DNA of 64,000 nucleotides from JAABRB01 sp041617635 (GTDB lineage: Bacteria; Pseudomonadota; Gammaproteobacteria; Burkholderiales; SG8-39). Made by a program: the position numbers and the translations under genes. This document shows positions 45,349-54,056 of this stretch, one piece after another (position 1 is the first letter of the stretch; each line of letters opens with the position of its first letter). The notes beneath the pieces were generated by a model. It ran no database searches and was not told the origin of the DNA. It saw only the letters and a program-made list of their open reading frames with translations. The stretch lies in NCBI GenBank assembly GCA_041617635.1, contig JBFJOO010000008.1:1-64000 (forward strand), in the 5' to 3' direction.

Positions 45349-45646
45349 GCGGCGGGCAGTCAACCCACGACAGCCCGCGCACAAACAACCCATGACGGCG
45401 GGCGCGGCCAAAGGCGCCGGCCAGGCATCGGCCGCTGCCCCGAGATACGCAGGTGCCGTGCGTGAGCCCTACGAAAACCGACGCATTTCCGGCGCTCGTT
45501 ACGCGGCATGGCGTGTCCTCGGGGCGAGGCGGCCCGGGGCGGGCGCCAAGGAAGGGTGGGGGCCCCTTCCGTTCCCCACCAGGTGCCGCAGTCCTCGTCA
45601 AGCGGGTGGCTCGTGCGCGGCCTGTCGTGTGTTGACTGGCCGCCGC
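45349..45646. repeat. Imperfect inverted repeat, 43-bp arms, in a 481-bp gene-free stretch
   Basis: Arms 45349-45391 and 45604-45646 are reverse complements at 37 of 43 positions by my count; likeness continues outward for some 12 bases with one gap (GGGTCCCGG and CCGGGTACCC). The interior of 212 bp has no convincing gene. The whole gap between the FAH-like gene and the MotB-like gene (45267-45747) is otherwise featureless. It may be a MITE-like element or the remnant of an insertion; no target duplication is clear. Confidence 0.6.
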
Positions 45647-45747
45647 GAGCCGGGTACCCGCTCGAGGACGCGCTTTGCGGCACCATGAGCCTGCACCGGG
45701 CCGACTCGCCCCAGAGTCGAGCCGTCGATCCGCGAGCACTCGCGCGT

Positions 45748-46920
45748 TCAAGGCTGGGTGAGCTTGATCTCGATGCGCCGGTTGCGCGCGAAGGCCTCGG
45801 GCGTCGAGGCCTTGTCGAGCGGGTGGAACTCGCCGAATCCCGCCGCGACGAGCCGGCCCGGCGGAATGCCCCGGGCGATGAGGAACTCGACGACCGAGAG
45901 AGCGCGCGCGCTCGACAGGTCCCAGTTGGAGGGATAGCGCACCGTGTTGATCGGCCGGCGGTCGGTGTGGCCATCCACGCGCAACACCCAGTTGATGTCC
46001 TCGGGGATCTGCGCGGTCGCCGACTTGAGCGTGGTGGCGAGCTGGGCAAGCTGGCGCTCACCCTCGGGCGTGAGCGTCGCGGAAGCGGTCGGGAAGAGCA
46101 GCTCGGACTGAAAGACGAACCGGTCGCCCTCGATCCGGATGCCCGGGTGCTTGCCCAGGATCTCGCGCAGGCGCCCGAAGAACTCCGAGCGATAGCGTTG
46201 CAGCTCGTCGACCTTGCGCGCGAGCGCGACGTTGAGCCGCTCGCCGAGGTCGCTGATCTGCGCATCCTTCTTGCGCGCCTCCACCTTGGCGAGATCCAGC
46301 GCCGCGGAGAGCTGCGCGAGCTGCTCGCGGAGCGCGGCGACCTGCTGGTTGAGCAGGTTGACGCGCGCCTCGAACAGGGCGTTCTGGGCCTCGCTCGCCG
46401 TCAGTTCCTGGTCCCGCTGCTGGACCGTGGCGGCGAGCTCGGCGGCCCGGCGCTCGAGATCCGCGCGGAGCTGGCGCAGCGACGCGATATCGGCCTGTAG
46501 GCTCGCGAGCTCCTGTTTCTGGCGGGCAATTTCCTGCTCGCTGGCGGTGACGCGGGTCGTCGACTCGTCGAGCAGCCCGCGCAGCCGCGCAGCATCGCCC
46601 TCGGCCGCCGCTGCGCGCGCGGCCGCACGATCGCGCTCCGCCAGGGTCGCCTGCAAACGGGTCGAGAGATCGTCGAGTTGCGTCTGCAGGTCGGCACTGC
46701 GCGCTTTCTCGAGCGAGAGCGTCTGCGCGAGCGCGCTCACCTGTCGTCCCAGCTCGTCCAGCGCCCGCGTCTTCCCCAGGAGCGTGTCGCCGAGCACGAA
46801 ATAGCCGACCACGAACATGAGCAGCACGAAAACGAAGACCAGCAGGACGGAGGCGAGCGCATCGACGAACGCGGGCCAGACGTTGATGCCGTGGCGGCTG
46901 CGGCGCGAGATCGCGAGCAC
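45748..46920 (-). CDS. MotB/OmpA-like peptidoglycan-binding stator protein
   Basis: A 390-aa protein. One membrane helix (about 16-45) holds Asp20 in AFVDALASVLLVF, placed like the proton-binding Asp32 of MotB. A long coiled coil follows (about 50-250, rich in Ala, Leu, Gln, Arg). The C-terminal OmpA/MotB domain (about 265-390) binds peptidoglycan: LRVDGHTDRRPIN, NWDLSSARALSVVEFL and RNRRIEIKLTQP. It is 12 bp after a MotA/ExbB-like gene. No flagellar genes are nearby, so this is probably a non-flagellar proton-driven motor or envelope machine. Confidence 0.85.
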   Translation of the reverse strand: MLAISRRSRHGINVWPAFVDALASVLLVFVFVLLMFVVGYFVLGDTLLGKTRALDELGRQVSALAQTLSLEKARSADLQTQLDDLSTRLQATLAERDRAAARAAAAEGDAARLRGLLDESTTRVTASEQEIARQKQELASLQADIASLRQLRADLERRAAELAATVQQRDQELTASEAQNALFEARVNLLNQQVAALREQLAQLSAALDLAKVEARKKDAQISDLGERLNVALARKVDELQRYRSEFFGRLREILGKHPGIRIEGDRFVFQSELLFPTASATLTPEGERQLAQLATTLKSATAQIPEDINWVLRVDGHTDRRPINTVRYPSNWDLSSARALSVVEFLIARGIPPGRLVAAGFGEFHPLDKASTPEAFARNRRIEIKLTQP

Positions 46921-46932
46921 GGCGAACGCGCC

Positions 46933-48063
46933 TCAGCTCTCCGTGGACGACTTGCGGCCGATGCTCTGCGCGAGCAGCCGCACCTCCTCGCGCAGCTCGC
47001 GCGGCACCTGCTCGCGCGCCGCCGCGACCTCCTCGAGGAGCCGCCTGAGCGAGAGATCGGAGCTGCGCAGGTAGTCACGCATCTGCTCGGTGCCGCCGAG
47101 CGCGCTCGCGACCTGGGTCGCGAGCTCCGCGATGACGGGTTGCAGATCGGTCTGGCCCTTCGACAGGCTGAGGATCAGCTTCTGCTCCGAGCGCAGCTGG
47201 TCGGTGAGCGCCGAAAGCTGGTCGCCCAGGTTCGCGAGGCTCGTCTGCGTCGCGCGGCGATCCTCCTCGCTGCGTGCCAGCGTGCGCTGCAGCTGATCCA
47301 GATTGTCGGCCGTCTGCTCGAGCAGCGCCTCGATGTAAGTCGGCAGGGAATGGTCCCCCTCGGCGCCGAGTCGACCGCTGGGCAGGTGCGCCAGCGTCGC
47401 CAGCCACTCCTCGAGGTAGTTGTAGAACCGGTTCTGAGCGTGTCCGGCCTGGAGATCGAGCACACCCAGCGCGAGCGCGCCGCCGAGACCGAACAGCGAG
47501 GAGCTGAACGCGGTGCCCATTCCCGCGAGCGGGCCCTGCAGATCGCGCTTGAGACCGTCGAACACCGCGCCCGAGTCGCCCGAGCCTGCAGTGAGGCCGC
47601 CGATCACCTTGCTTACGCCGCCCACGGTGTCGAGCAAGCCCCAGAACGTGCCGAGCAGGCCGAGAAACACCATGAGCCCGATCATGTAACGTGAGATGTC
47701 CCGCGACTCGTCGAGGCGCATGCGGATGCCGTCCAGCATTGAGCGCATCGCCATCGCGGAGAGGCGCAAGCCCTCGCGCTCGCGGCTGCCTAGCATCCGC
47801 GCCATCGGAGCGAGCAGGCTCGGCGCCTCGCGCGGCACCGGGCCGCGCTCGGTGACGCGGATCCAGGCGCTCGCGGGACCCAGCGTGATGACCTGGAAGA
47901 AATTGATGGCTACGCCGATCACGAGCACCGTCAGGATCAGCCCGTTGAAGACATGGTTCGCGAGGAACGCGCTCTTCAACGGAGCGAAGAGGAGCGCGCA
48001 AGCGACGGCGACCGCCGCCAGAAACACCAGCATCCAGCCCATCATCCGTTGCGGATCATTCAT
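46933..48063 (-). CDS. MotA/TolQ/ExbB-like proton channel protein
   Basis: A 376-aa membrane protein. Helices lie at about 9-27, 38-58, 125-147 and 180-203. Segments YMIGLMVFLGLLGTFWGLLDTVGGV and MGTAFSSSLFGLGGALALG match the channel-forming helices of TolQ/ExbB/MotA. A cytoplasmic tail of about 170 residues is helical and charged. The next gene encodes the MotB-like partner, which would complete a 5:2-type proton-driven unit. The ATG at 48063 has only a weak ribosome site. The function is unknown. Confidence 0.83.
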   Translation of the reverse strand: MNDPQRMMGWMLVFLAAVAVACALLFAPLKSAFLANHVFNGLILTVLVIGVAINFFQVITLGPASAWIRVTERGPVPREAPSLLAPMARMLGSREREGLRLSAMAMRSMLDGIRMRLDESRDISRYMIGLMVFLGLLGTFWGLLDTVGGVSKVIGGLTAGSGDSGAVFDGLKRDLQGPLAGMGTAFSSSLFGLGGALALGVLDLQAGHAQNRFYNYLEEWLATLAHLPSGRLGAEGDHSLPTYIEALLEQTADNLDQLQRTLARSEEDRRATQTSLANLGDQLSALTDQLRSEQKLILSLSKGQTDLQPVIAELATQVASALGGTEQMRDYLRSSDLSLRRLLEEVAAAREQVPRELREEVRLLAQSIGRKSSTES

Positions 48064-48126
48064 GGCCGACTGCCCCGAATCAACGATTGAGAAGGATCAC
48101 CGGGAACGGTATCACATGAGGAACTA

Positions 48127-48254
48127 TCTCGAAATTACGGCCAAGATTCCTCATGCGAGAGCGGGCGTTCGAACAAGCGGCAGGCGCGGGGTTTCGTCGA
48201 ACTCGACTGCTCGAGTTCGACGCCGTCGAGTCGGCTCGCCATGCAGGGCGAGCC
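48127..48254 (+). repeat. Palindromic element, copy R6 (left module with divergent hairpins)
   Basis: The left module (TCTCGAAATTACGGCCA, then TTCCTCATGCGAGAG, then CGAACAAGCGG) closely follows R4. Instead of the usual ACAAGGGG cores it is followed by a perfect 12-bp hairpin, 48195-48206 with 48211-48222 around CTGC, and an 8-bp hairpin, 48233-48240 with 48247-48254. It lies in the gap between the AmpG-like gene and the MotA-like gene, both leftward. Confidence 0.6.
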
Positions 48255-48278
48255 GTGGAACGCTCCCCTCTTAGCCCC

Positions 48279-49769
48279 CTAGCCGCCTGGCGCGGCGACG
48301 CTCCGGTTGCGAGCGTCGGCGAAATCGAGCATCCGCCTCACCCACGGCAGCAGCGCGTAGGCCGGGAACGAGAGAAAGAACGTCAGCAGGAAGTAGTGCG
48401 CATAGCCGAACTCCTGCGCGCCGAATCCGCCGGCCCACCCGGCCACCGATCGGGAGAGCGCGAACACCGAGGAGAGCAGCGCGTACTCGGTCGCCGAATG
48501 GCGCTTGTCCACGATCGCCATCAGAAAGGCGAGAAACGCGGCGGTGCCGAGGCCCCCGGTGAACGACTCCGCGGCGCTCGCCGAGTAGATCACGACGCGA
48601 TGCCAGTCATCGGGGGAGGCGCCGGCCCCATAGGGAATCATCGCGGCGGCCGCGGCGTAGCCGAGATTCGAGAGCGCCTGGAAGAGACCGAGCACCCAGA
48701 GCGCTTTGAATATTCCGGCGCGGTCGGCATACCAGCCTCCGACGAGCCCGCCGGCGATCGACAGGGCGATGCCGATGTTCACGGAAACGAGCCCGATCTC
48801 GGTGGCGGTGAACTGCGCGTCGACCCAGAACGGTTTCACCATGAATCCCATGGAGGCGTCGCCGAGCTTGAAGATCAGGACGAATCCGAGCACCGGCCAG
48901 ATGTACGGGCGCGCAAGCAGCTCGAAGAGGGCGCCGAACAGCGGCCCGCGCGCGGCTGCATCGGACGCCATCGCCCCGGTCGGCGTGCGTCGAAGGTGCA
49001 CGATCCAGGCAAGCGCGACCGCTGCGGCGGCCACGCCCCACGCTGCGACCCAGAATGCGGGCCACGCCGCCGACCAGCGCGTGACGGTGTCCACCAGCCA
49101 CAGCGTGCCCAGCGCGAGCCCTGCGACCAGCACCGCTGATCGCGGATCGGCGACCACGCGCGCGAGCTCGGCGCGGAGCGTCAGGGGATGATCGCGGACC
49201 ACGGCGCGCTCGCGCGGCGCGGTGAGCACCGCGAGCGCGCACCCGGCGAGGAGGGCCGAGCCGCACAGGAACGCCCCCGGCCACGTGATCCAGTCCGAGA
49301 GCACGAGGACCAGCCCGGAGGCGAGCATGCCGACCCGATAGAAGCCGATGCGAATGCCGTTCGCGAGCCCGAGCTCGTGCCGGTCGAGAAGCTCGATCGT
49401 ATAGCCGTCGATGGCGATATCGTTGGTCGCCGAGAGGGCCGTGAAGGCGCCGATCGCCACCCACACCCATGGCCCGAAGCCCTGGGTGGCCGCGAACGCG
49501 ATCAGCACGGCGCCCATGGCAAGATCGACCGCGGCCATCCAGAGTCGGTGATGGCGATAGTGATCCACCGCCGGCGCCCAGAGGAACTTCAACGTCCAGG
49601 CGAGTCCGAGCAGGCTGATGATGCCGATGTCGCGCAGCTCGACGCCCTGCTGGCGAAAATAGACCGGGAAGAGCTCGTAGAACACGCCGAGGGGAAAGCC
49701 CTCGGAAAAGTAGAGCAGCGCGACCCAGAAGAACTTCGAGCGCAGCAGGCGGGGCGGGGGCGATTGCAC
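48279..49769 (-). CDS. MFS permease, AmpG-like muropeptide transporter family
   Basis: A 496-aa membrane protein with about twelve helices. FFWVALLYFSEGFPLGVFYELFPVYFRQQGV at the N terminus, the WTLKFLWAPAVDHY loop after the second helix and NDIAIDGYTIELLD are typical of AmpG-like permeases, which import anhydro-muropeptides for recycling. Other substrates are possible. It lies 12 bp downstream of metW and may be read with it. Confidence 0.82.
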   Translation of the reverse strand: MQSPPPRLLRSKFFWVALLYFSEGFPLGVFYELFPVYFRQQGVELRDIGIISLLGLAWTLKFLWAPAVDHYRHHRLWMAAVDLAMGAVLIAFAATQGFGPWVWVAIGAFTALSATNDIAIDGYTIELLDRHELGLANGIRIGFYRVGMLASGLVLVLSDWITWPGAFLCGSALLAGCALAVLTAPRERAVVRDHPLTLRAELARVVADPRSAVLVAGLALGTLWLVDTVTRWSAAWPAFWVAAWGVAAAAVALAWIVHLRRTPTGAMASDAAARGPLFGALFELLARPYIWPVLGFVLIFKLGDASMGFMVKPFWVDAQFTATEIGLVSVNIGIALSIAGGLVGGWYADRAGIFKALWVLGLFQALSNLGYAAAAAMIPYGAGASPDDWHRVVIYSASAAESFTGGLGTAAFLAFLMAIVDKRHSATEYALLSSVFALSRSVAGWAGGFGAQEFGYAHYFLLTFFLSFPAYALLPWVRRMLDFADARNRSVAAPGG

Positions 49770-49781
49770 TCGGGCTTCGAG

Positions 49782-50399
49782 TCAGGCGCTCGTGCCGCGC
49801 TGCATGCGGTAGACCGCGACGCTGCCACGCAGGTTCGGCAGGAAACGCACCGCGTCGCCATCGCGCAGCACGACGCGCTCGAGCACCCTGATGCCGTGAT
49901 CCCTGCAGAACCGCTCGAAGTCCTCGATCGTGCAGAGGTGCACGTTCGGCGTGTCGAACCATTGATAGGGAAGGGTTCTGGAGACGGGCATGCGCCCACG
50001 CACGATCTGCCAGCGCGCTTCCCAGTGCCCGAAGTTCGGGAAAGTGACGATCGCCTCGCGTCCCACCCGCAGCATGTCGGTCACGATCGCCTCGGTGCGC
50101 CGCACCGCTTGCAGGGTCAGCGAGAGGATCACGTAGTCGAACGAGCCCGAGTCGAAGCCGGCCAGACCGCGCTCGAGATCGGTCTGGATGACGTTGACGC
50201 CGTTCGCCACGCAGGCGATCACCTTCGCGTCCTCGATCTCGACACCATATCCGCTTACGCCGCGGGTCTGCGCGAGATGCTTGAGGAGCAGCCCGTCGCC
50301 GCAACCGAGGTCGAGCACCGACGCGCCCTGGCGCACCCAGCCGGCGATCGCCTTCAGGTCCGCGCGCTCGGCGAGCCGCGTGCGCTCCGCGCCGGTCAT
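49782..50399 (-). CDS. metW: Methionine biosynthesis protein MetW
   Basis: A 205-aa methyltransferase-fold protein. It opens after ERTRLAERADLKAIAGWV with SAM motif I VLDLGCGDGLLLKHL, then VIQTDLERGLAGF and SFDYVILSLTLQAVRR, family signatures. MetW forms a complex with MetX and is needed for its activity in several bacteria. Its ATG at 50399 overlaps the metX stop by 4 bp. Confidence 0.94.
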   Translation of the reverse strand: MTGAERTRLAERADLKAIAGWVRQGASVLDLGCGDGLLLKHLAQTRGVSGYGVEIEDAKVIACVANGVNVIQTDLERGLAGFDSGSFDYVILSLTLQAVRRTEAIVTDMLRVGREAIVTFPNFGHWEARWQIVRGRMPVSRTLPYQWFDTPNVHLCTIEDFERFCRDHGIRVLERVVLRDGDAVRFLPNLRGSVAVYRMQRGTSA

Positions 50400-51634
50400 G
50401 CCGCGAACCCCTCGCTCGAGCTCTCGGTCCGCCCTGCGCCCACGAGCGGCTCGCCCGGGAGCTCGAGGTCGGCCGCCGTCGCACCGTCTGCTCCGACGGC
50501 GCGCGCCACGTTGTCGAAGTACGCGCGCACCAACGCGTGGTAGCGCGCATCGTCCAGGAGGAACGCGTCGTGCCCGTGCGGCGCATCGTTCTCCGCGTAC
50601 GATACGTCGCGGCGGTTGTCGAGCAGCGCCTTGACGATCTCGCGCGAATGCTGCGGGGCGAAGCGCCAGTCGGACGTGAACGAAACGACCAGGAAGCGCG
50701 CGCGCGCCGCGGCGAGCGCCGCGGTGAGGTCGTTGCGGAAATCGCGCGCCGGATCGTAGTAGTCGAGCGCGCGAGTGATCAGGAGATACGTGTTCGCGTC
50801 GAAGTACTCCGCGAACTTGTCGCTCTGGTAGCGCAGGTAGGACTCCACCTCGAAATCGACGTCGAAGTGATAGCCGATCTCCTCGGAGCGCAGGACGCGC
50901 CCGAATTTCTCCATCATCGCGCTGTCCGACAGATAGGTGATATGCCCGATCATGCGGGCGAGCCTTAGCCCACGCTTCGGCTTCACGCCGTGCTCGTAGT
51001 AATCGCCCCCGTGGAAGTCCGGGTCGGTGACGATCGCGCGGCGTGCGACCTCGTTGAACGCGATGTTCTGCGCAGTGAGCTTCGGCGTTGCGGCGACCGC
51101 GATCGCGTTGGCGATCCGGTCCGGGAAGGCGGTGGCCCACTCGATAGCCTGCATGCCGCCCAGGCTGCCGCCCATCACCGCGGCGAAGCGCTCGATCCCG
51201 AGCCGGTCGGCGAGCCGCGCCTGGCTCGCGACCCAGTCTTCGACCGTCACCACCGGAAATCGCGAGCCATGCGGCTTGCCGGTGCGCGGATCGAGTGACG
51301 CCGGGCCGGTTGATCCGAAGCAGCTGCCGAGATTGTTCACGCCGATCACGAAGAACCGATCGGTATCGACCGGTTTGCCGGGACCGATCATGTTGTCCCA
51401 CCAGCCGACGTTCCTGGGATCGTCTGCGTAATAGCCGGCGACGTGATGCGAGGCGTTCAGCGCGTGGCAGATCAGTACCGCGTTGGAGCGCGCGGCGTTC
51501 AAGGTGCCATACGTTTCGTAGACGAGGTCGTACGAATCGAGCGTCGCGCCGCTACGGAAGGTCAGGGGGGCGTCGAATCGCAGGCGGCGCGGCACGACTG
51601 CGCCGGCTGAGCGGGGAGGAGGAGCTTCCGTCAT
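50396..51634 (-). CDS. metX: Homoserine O-acyltransferase MetX
   Basis: A 412-aa alpha/beta hydrolase that acylates homoserine in methionine synthesis. The nucleophile elbow is GGSLGGMQAIEWA; VNNLGSCFGSTGP, the Asp in SFTSDWRFAP and the His in APHGHDAFLLD complete the site. Whether acetyl- or succinyl-CoA is used cannot be decided by eye. A SAM-II-like riboswitch and an intrinsic terminator lie upstream, so SAM should repress it; metW follows. Confidence 0.95.
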   Translation of the reverse strand: MTEAPPPRSAGAVVPRRLRFDAPLTFRSGATLDSYDLVYETYGTLNAARSNAVLICHALNASHHVAGYYADDPRNVGWWDNMIGPGKPVDTDRFFVIGVNNLGSCFGSTGPASLDPRTGKPHGSRFPVVTVEDWVASQARLADRLGIERFAAVMGGSLGGMQAIEWATAFPDRIANAIAVAATPKLTAQNIAFNEVARRAIVTDPDFHGGDYYEHGVKPKRGLRLARMIGHITYLSDSAMMEKFGRVLRSEEIGYHFDVDFEVESYLRYQSDKFAEYFDANTYLLITRALDYYDPARDFRNDLTAALAAARARFLVVSFTSDWRFAPQHSREIVKALLDNRRDVSYAENDAPHGHDAFLLDDARYHALVRAYFDNVARAVGADGATAADLELPGEPLVGAGRTESSSEGFAA

Positions 51635-51667
51635 CTCGCTTGGAAAAGGAGGCGAACCGAGTGCCCG

Positions 51668-51702
51668 AAAAAAACCCGCTCAGCTTGTCGGCTCGAACGG
51701 GT
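51668..51702 (-). terminator. Intrinsic terminator in the metX leader
   Basis: On the minus strand ACCCG (51702 to 51698) pairs with CGGGT (51678 to 51674), with an AGC/GCT inner stem, and seven T residues follow. It lies between the riboswitch and metX, 34 bp before the start codon, which fits control by premature termination. Confidence 0.65.
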
Positions 51703-51704
51703 CG

Positions 51705-51782
51705 CCCTCGCTTTAGCCGGATTTGTCCCCGGCGTTAAGGCCAGCCAGGCCGCGCCCGCAAGCTGACGGTCAAATCGGCGCG
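51705..51782 (-). promoter_or_regulatory. SAM-II-type riboswitch upstream of metX
   Basis: On the minus strand CGCGCC (from 51782) pairs with GGCGCG to form P1; inside its loop GATTTG can pair with CAAATC further 3' to form the H-type pseudoknot, and GCTAAA followed by GAGGG closes the 3' side. These match the conserved parts of SAM-II (GATTTGACCG, TTGC, AAAT, GCTAAA). An insert of about 25 nt between P1 and the 3' strand can fold as a small GGCC/GGCC hairpin. Its place before metX agrees with the known distribution. Confidence 0.78.
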
Positions 51783-51836
51783 TTGCGCGGATGTTATCAG
51801 GCATCCGGGCGCCGGAGGCCGGCCGATCCAGCCGCG

Positions 51837-52283
51837 TCAGTTCGGCTTGCGCTGCTGCCAGTCTGCGCGGCGGAAGCGCCGGCGCCGCGACTTGGGATAG
51901 GGGTGCAGCCGGCCGAACTCGCGGATGCGGGCGATGATGAAGTTGCGAATCTCGTTCGGCACGCCCTCCGCCTCGCGCGCGAAGCGCGCGGCAACCGCGG
52001 TGGCCGGGAACGGTCCGTCGGGCTCCGACGACGGCGCGCTGGACCGCCCAGACTTGGCTTCGCTCAAGTCCACGCCGTCGTAAAAGAAGCCGATCTCCCG
52101 CCGCCAGACGAGCGCCCGCTCGCTCGTGTCGATGCCGTAGCAGAGCTGGAACGAGAGCACTTCCCCCTCGGGCGCCTGCCAGACGAAGAGATCGAAGTAG
52201 TCGCTGTGGAACCAGCGACGCATGGTTTGCGGCTCGTCCTGCCGGAGGCCGGAGATTTCGCGGAGGGCATTGACCGGGATCAT
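51837..52283 (-). CDS. Hypothetical protein, 148 aa, downstream of ptsI
   Basis: I do not recognise this protein. It is soluble, with no signal peptide. It begins MIPVNALREISGLRQDE and has a WWHS-like aromatic stretch (RRWFHSDYFDLFVWQ), an alternating beta-like pattern (EVLSFQLCYGIDTSERALVWRR is its core), and a basic tail (SRRRRFRRADWQQRKP). Its start overlaps the ptsI stop by 4 bp, so it is translated in the same row. Codon use agrees with its neighbours. Confidence 0.75.
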   Translation of the reverse strand: MIPVNALREISGLRQDEPQTMRRWFHSDYFDLFVWQAPEGEVLSFQLCYGIDTSERALVWRREIGFFYDGVDLSEAKSGRSSAPSSEPDGPFPATAVAARFAREAEGVPNEIRNFIIARIREFGRLHPYPKSRRRRFRRADWQQRKPN

Positions 52284-54055
52284 GCGTTGAGTCTACCAAG
52301 GAGTTGACGAGTCTTCTCGGGATCCTCGGCGCGCAGGATCCGGCTGGCGAGCGCCTCCGCCTCGGGCAGCGTCGAGCGCAGCACCTGCTGCTTGATCGGG
52401 AGGAGCAGCGCGGGATGCATCGAGAACTGGCGCAACCCGAACCCGAGCAGGAGCCGCGTGTGCGAAACCTCGCCAGCCATCTCGCCGCACACGGCCACCG
52501 GCTTTCCCGCTTTGATCGCAGCGCGTATCGTTCCCGCGACCAGCTGCAGCACCGCGGGGTGCAACGGATCGTAGAGGTGCGCCACCGTATCGTCCGTGCG
52601 ATCGATCGCCAGCGTGTACTGGATCAGATCGTTCGTGCCGATCGAGAGAAAATCGAGCCGCTTGATGAACAGCGGCGCGGCGAGCGCCGCCGCCGGAATC
52701 TCGATCATGCCGCCGACCTCGATCGAGTGGTCGTAGGGGACGCCCATCGCCTCCAACGTGTCGCGCGCCTGCCGGACGTACTGGAACACCATGTCGATCT
52801 CGTGCGCATGCGCCAGCATCGGAACGAGCAGCCGGACCTTTCCGTACGCCGACGCCCGCAGGATGGCGCGCAGCTGCGTGAGGAACATCGCCGGCTCGGC
52901 GAAGCAGAACCGGATCGCGCGCAACCCGAGCGCCGGATTGGGGCCGGCGCGGTCCGCGCCGTTGATCACCTTGTCGGCGCCCAAATCGATCGTCCGGATC
53001 GTGACCGGCCGATCCGGCATCGCCTCGGCGGCCAGCCGGTACGCTTCGAACTGCTCGTCCTCGCTCGGCAGATCGTCCCGATTCAGGAACAGGAACTCGG
53101 TCCGGAAGAGACCGACCCCCGTCGCCCCCGCCTCGAGCGCCTGCTCGACGTCGTCGGGCAGCTCGATGTTGGCTTGCAATTCGACGGGCGTGCCGTCCAG
53201 GGTGGCCGCGGGCGTGGACCGCAGGCGCTTCAGCTTCTGCCGCTCGAGCAGCAGGGCGGACTGCTTCAGCCGGTACTCGGCGAGCACGCGCTCGTCCGGG
53301 TTGACGATCAGCACTCCTTCGGCACCGTCCACAATCAGCAGCTCGTTCTCGCGGATCACCTGGCGCGCGTGATGCAGGCCGACGATCGCCGGCAGCCCCA
53401 GGCTGCGTGCGACGATCGCGGTGTGCGATGTCACCCCGCCGAGATCGGTGACGAAACCGGCGAACTGGTGCTGCTTGAAGAGGATCATGTCGGCCGGCGA
53501 GAAATCGTGCGCGACGACGACGATGTTCTCCTCGTGCGTGGGATGCTCGGGCGCGTGGCCCGTGCCGAGCATGGCCTTCAGCACGCGCTCGACCACCTGG
53601 CGGACGTCGGCCTTGCGCTCGCGCAGGTACGCGTCCTCGATCGCCTCGAATCGCGCGCTCAGCATTTCCATCTGCTGCACCAGCGCCCACTCCGCGTTGC
53701 AGCGCCGCGCGCGAATCAGCTCGCGCGGCGTTTCCGACAGCATCGCGTCGTTCAGGATCATGACGTGGACGTCGAGGAACGCGGCCATCTCGGCCGGCGC
53801 CGACGCGGGCACGCTTGCGTGCAGCCCGATCAGCTCGCCGCGCACTTGCTCGACGGCGGCGTCGAAACGCTCGACCTCCGCGTCGATCTCCTCCGGTGCG
53901 ATCTCGTAATGCAGCACCTCGAGCCGTGCGGTGGAAACGAGGTGCGCGTAGCCGATCGCGATTCCGCCGGACACGCCAGCGCCATGCAGCGTGAAGCTGC
54001 CGTGCAGCGCGGCGCGCGGATCGATGCGGATGACGTCAAGCGGCGGCTGGTCCAC
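52280..54055 (-). CDS. ptsI: PTS enzyme I (phosphoenolpyruvate-protein phosphotransferase)
   Basis: A 591-aa enzyme that takes phosphate from PEP and passes it to HPr. The phosphohistidine is His211 in GGVTSHTAIVARS. The C-terminal PEP-binding barrel shows GLFRTEFLF, IRTIDLGADK, SIGTNDLIQYTLAIDR and the active-site Cys in AVCGEMAG. About 20 extra residues precede the HPr-binding domain. It lies 1 bp after ptsH. No EIIB or EIIC gene is near. Confidence 0.96.
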   Translation of the reverse strand: MDQPPLDVIRIDPRAALHGSFTLHGAGVSGGIAIGYAHLVSTARLEVLHYEIAPEEIDAEVERFDAAVEQVRGELIGLHASVPASAPAEMAAFLDVHVMILNDAMLSETPRELIRARRCNAEWALVQQMEMLSARFEAIEDAYLRERKADVRQVVERVLKAMLGTGHAPEHPTHEENIVVVAHDFSPADMILFKQHQFAGFVTDLGGVTSHTAIVARSLGLPAIVGLHHARQVIRENELLIVDGAEGVLIVNPDERVLAEYRLKQSALLLERQKLKRLRSTPAATLDGTPVELQANIELPDDVEQALEAGATGVGLFRTEFLFLNRDDLPSEDEQFEAYRLAAEAMPDRPVTIRTIDLGADKVINGADRAGPNPALGLRAIRFCFAEPAMFLTQLRAILRASAYGKVRLLVPMLAHAHEIDMVFQYVRQARDTLEAMGVPYDHSIEVGGMIEIPAAALAAPLFIKRLDFLSIGTNDLIQYTLAIDRTDDTVAHLYDPLHPAVLQLVAGTIRAAIKAGKPVAVCGEMAGEVSHTRLLLGFGLRQFSMHPALLLPIKQQVLRSTLPEAEALASRILRAEDPEKTRQLLGRLNA

Positions 54056-54056
54056 G

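Noticed and set aside
45748..48063. Zorya defence system (ZorA/ZorB).
   Set aside because: The pair resembles ZorAB only at fold level; no zorC, zorD or zorE and no other defence gene is near. The neighbours are metabolic.
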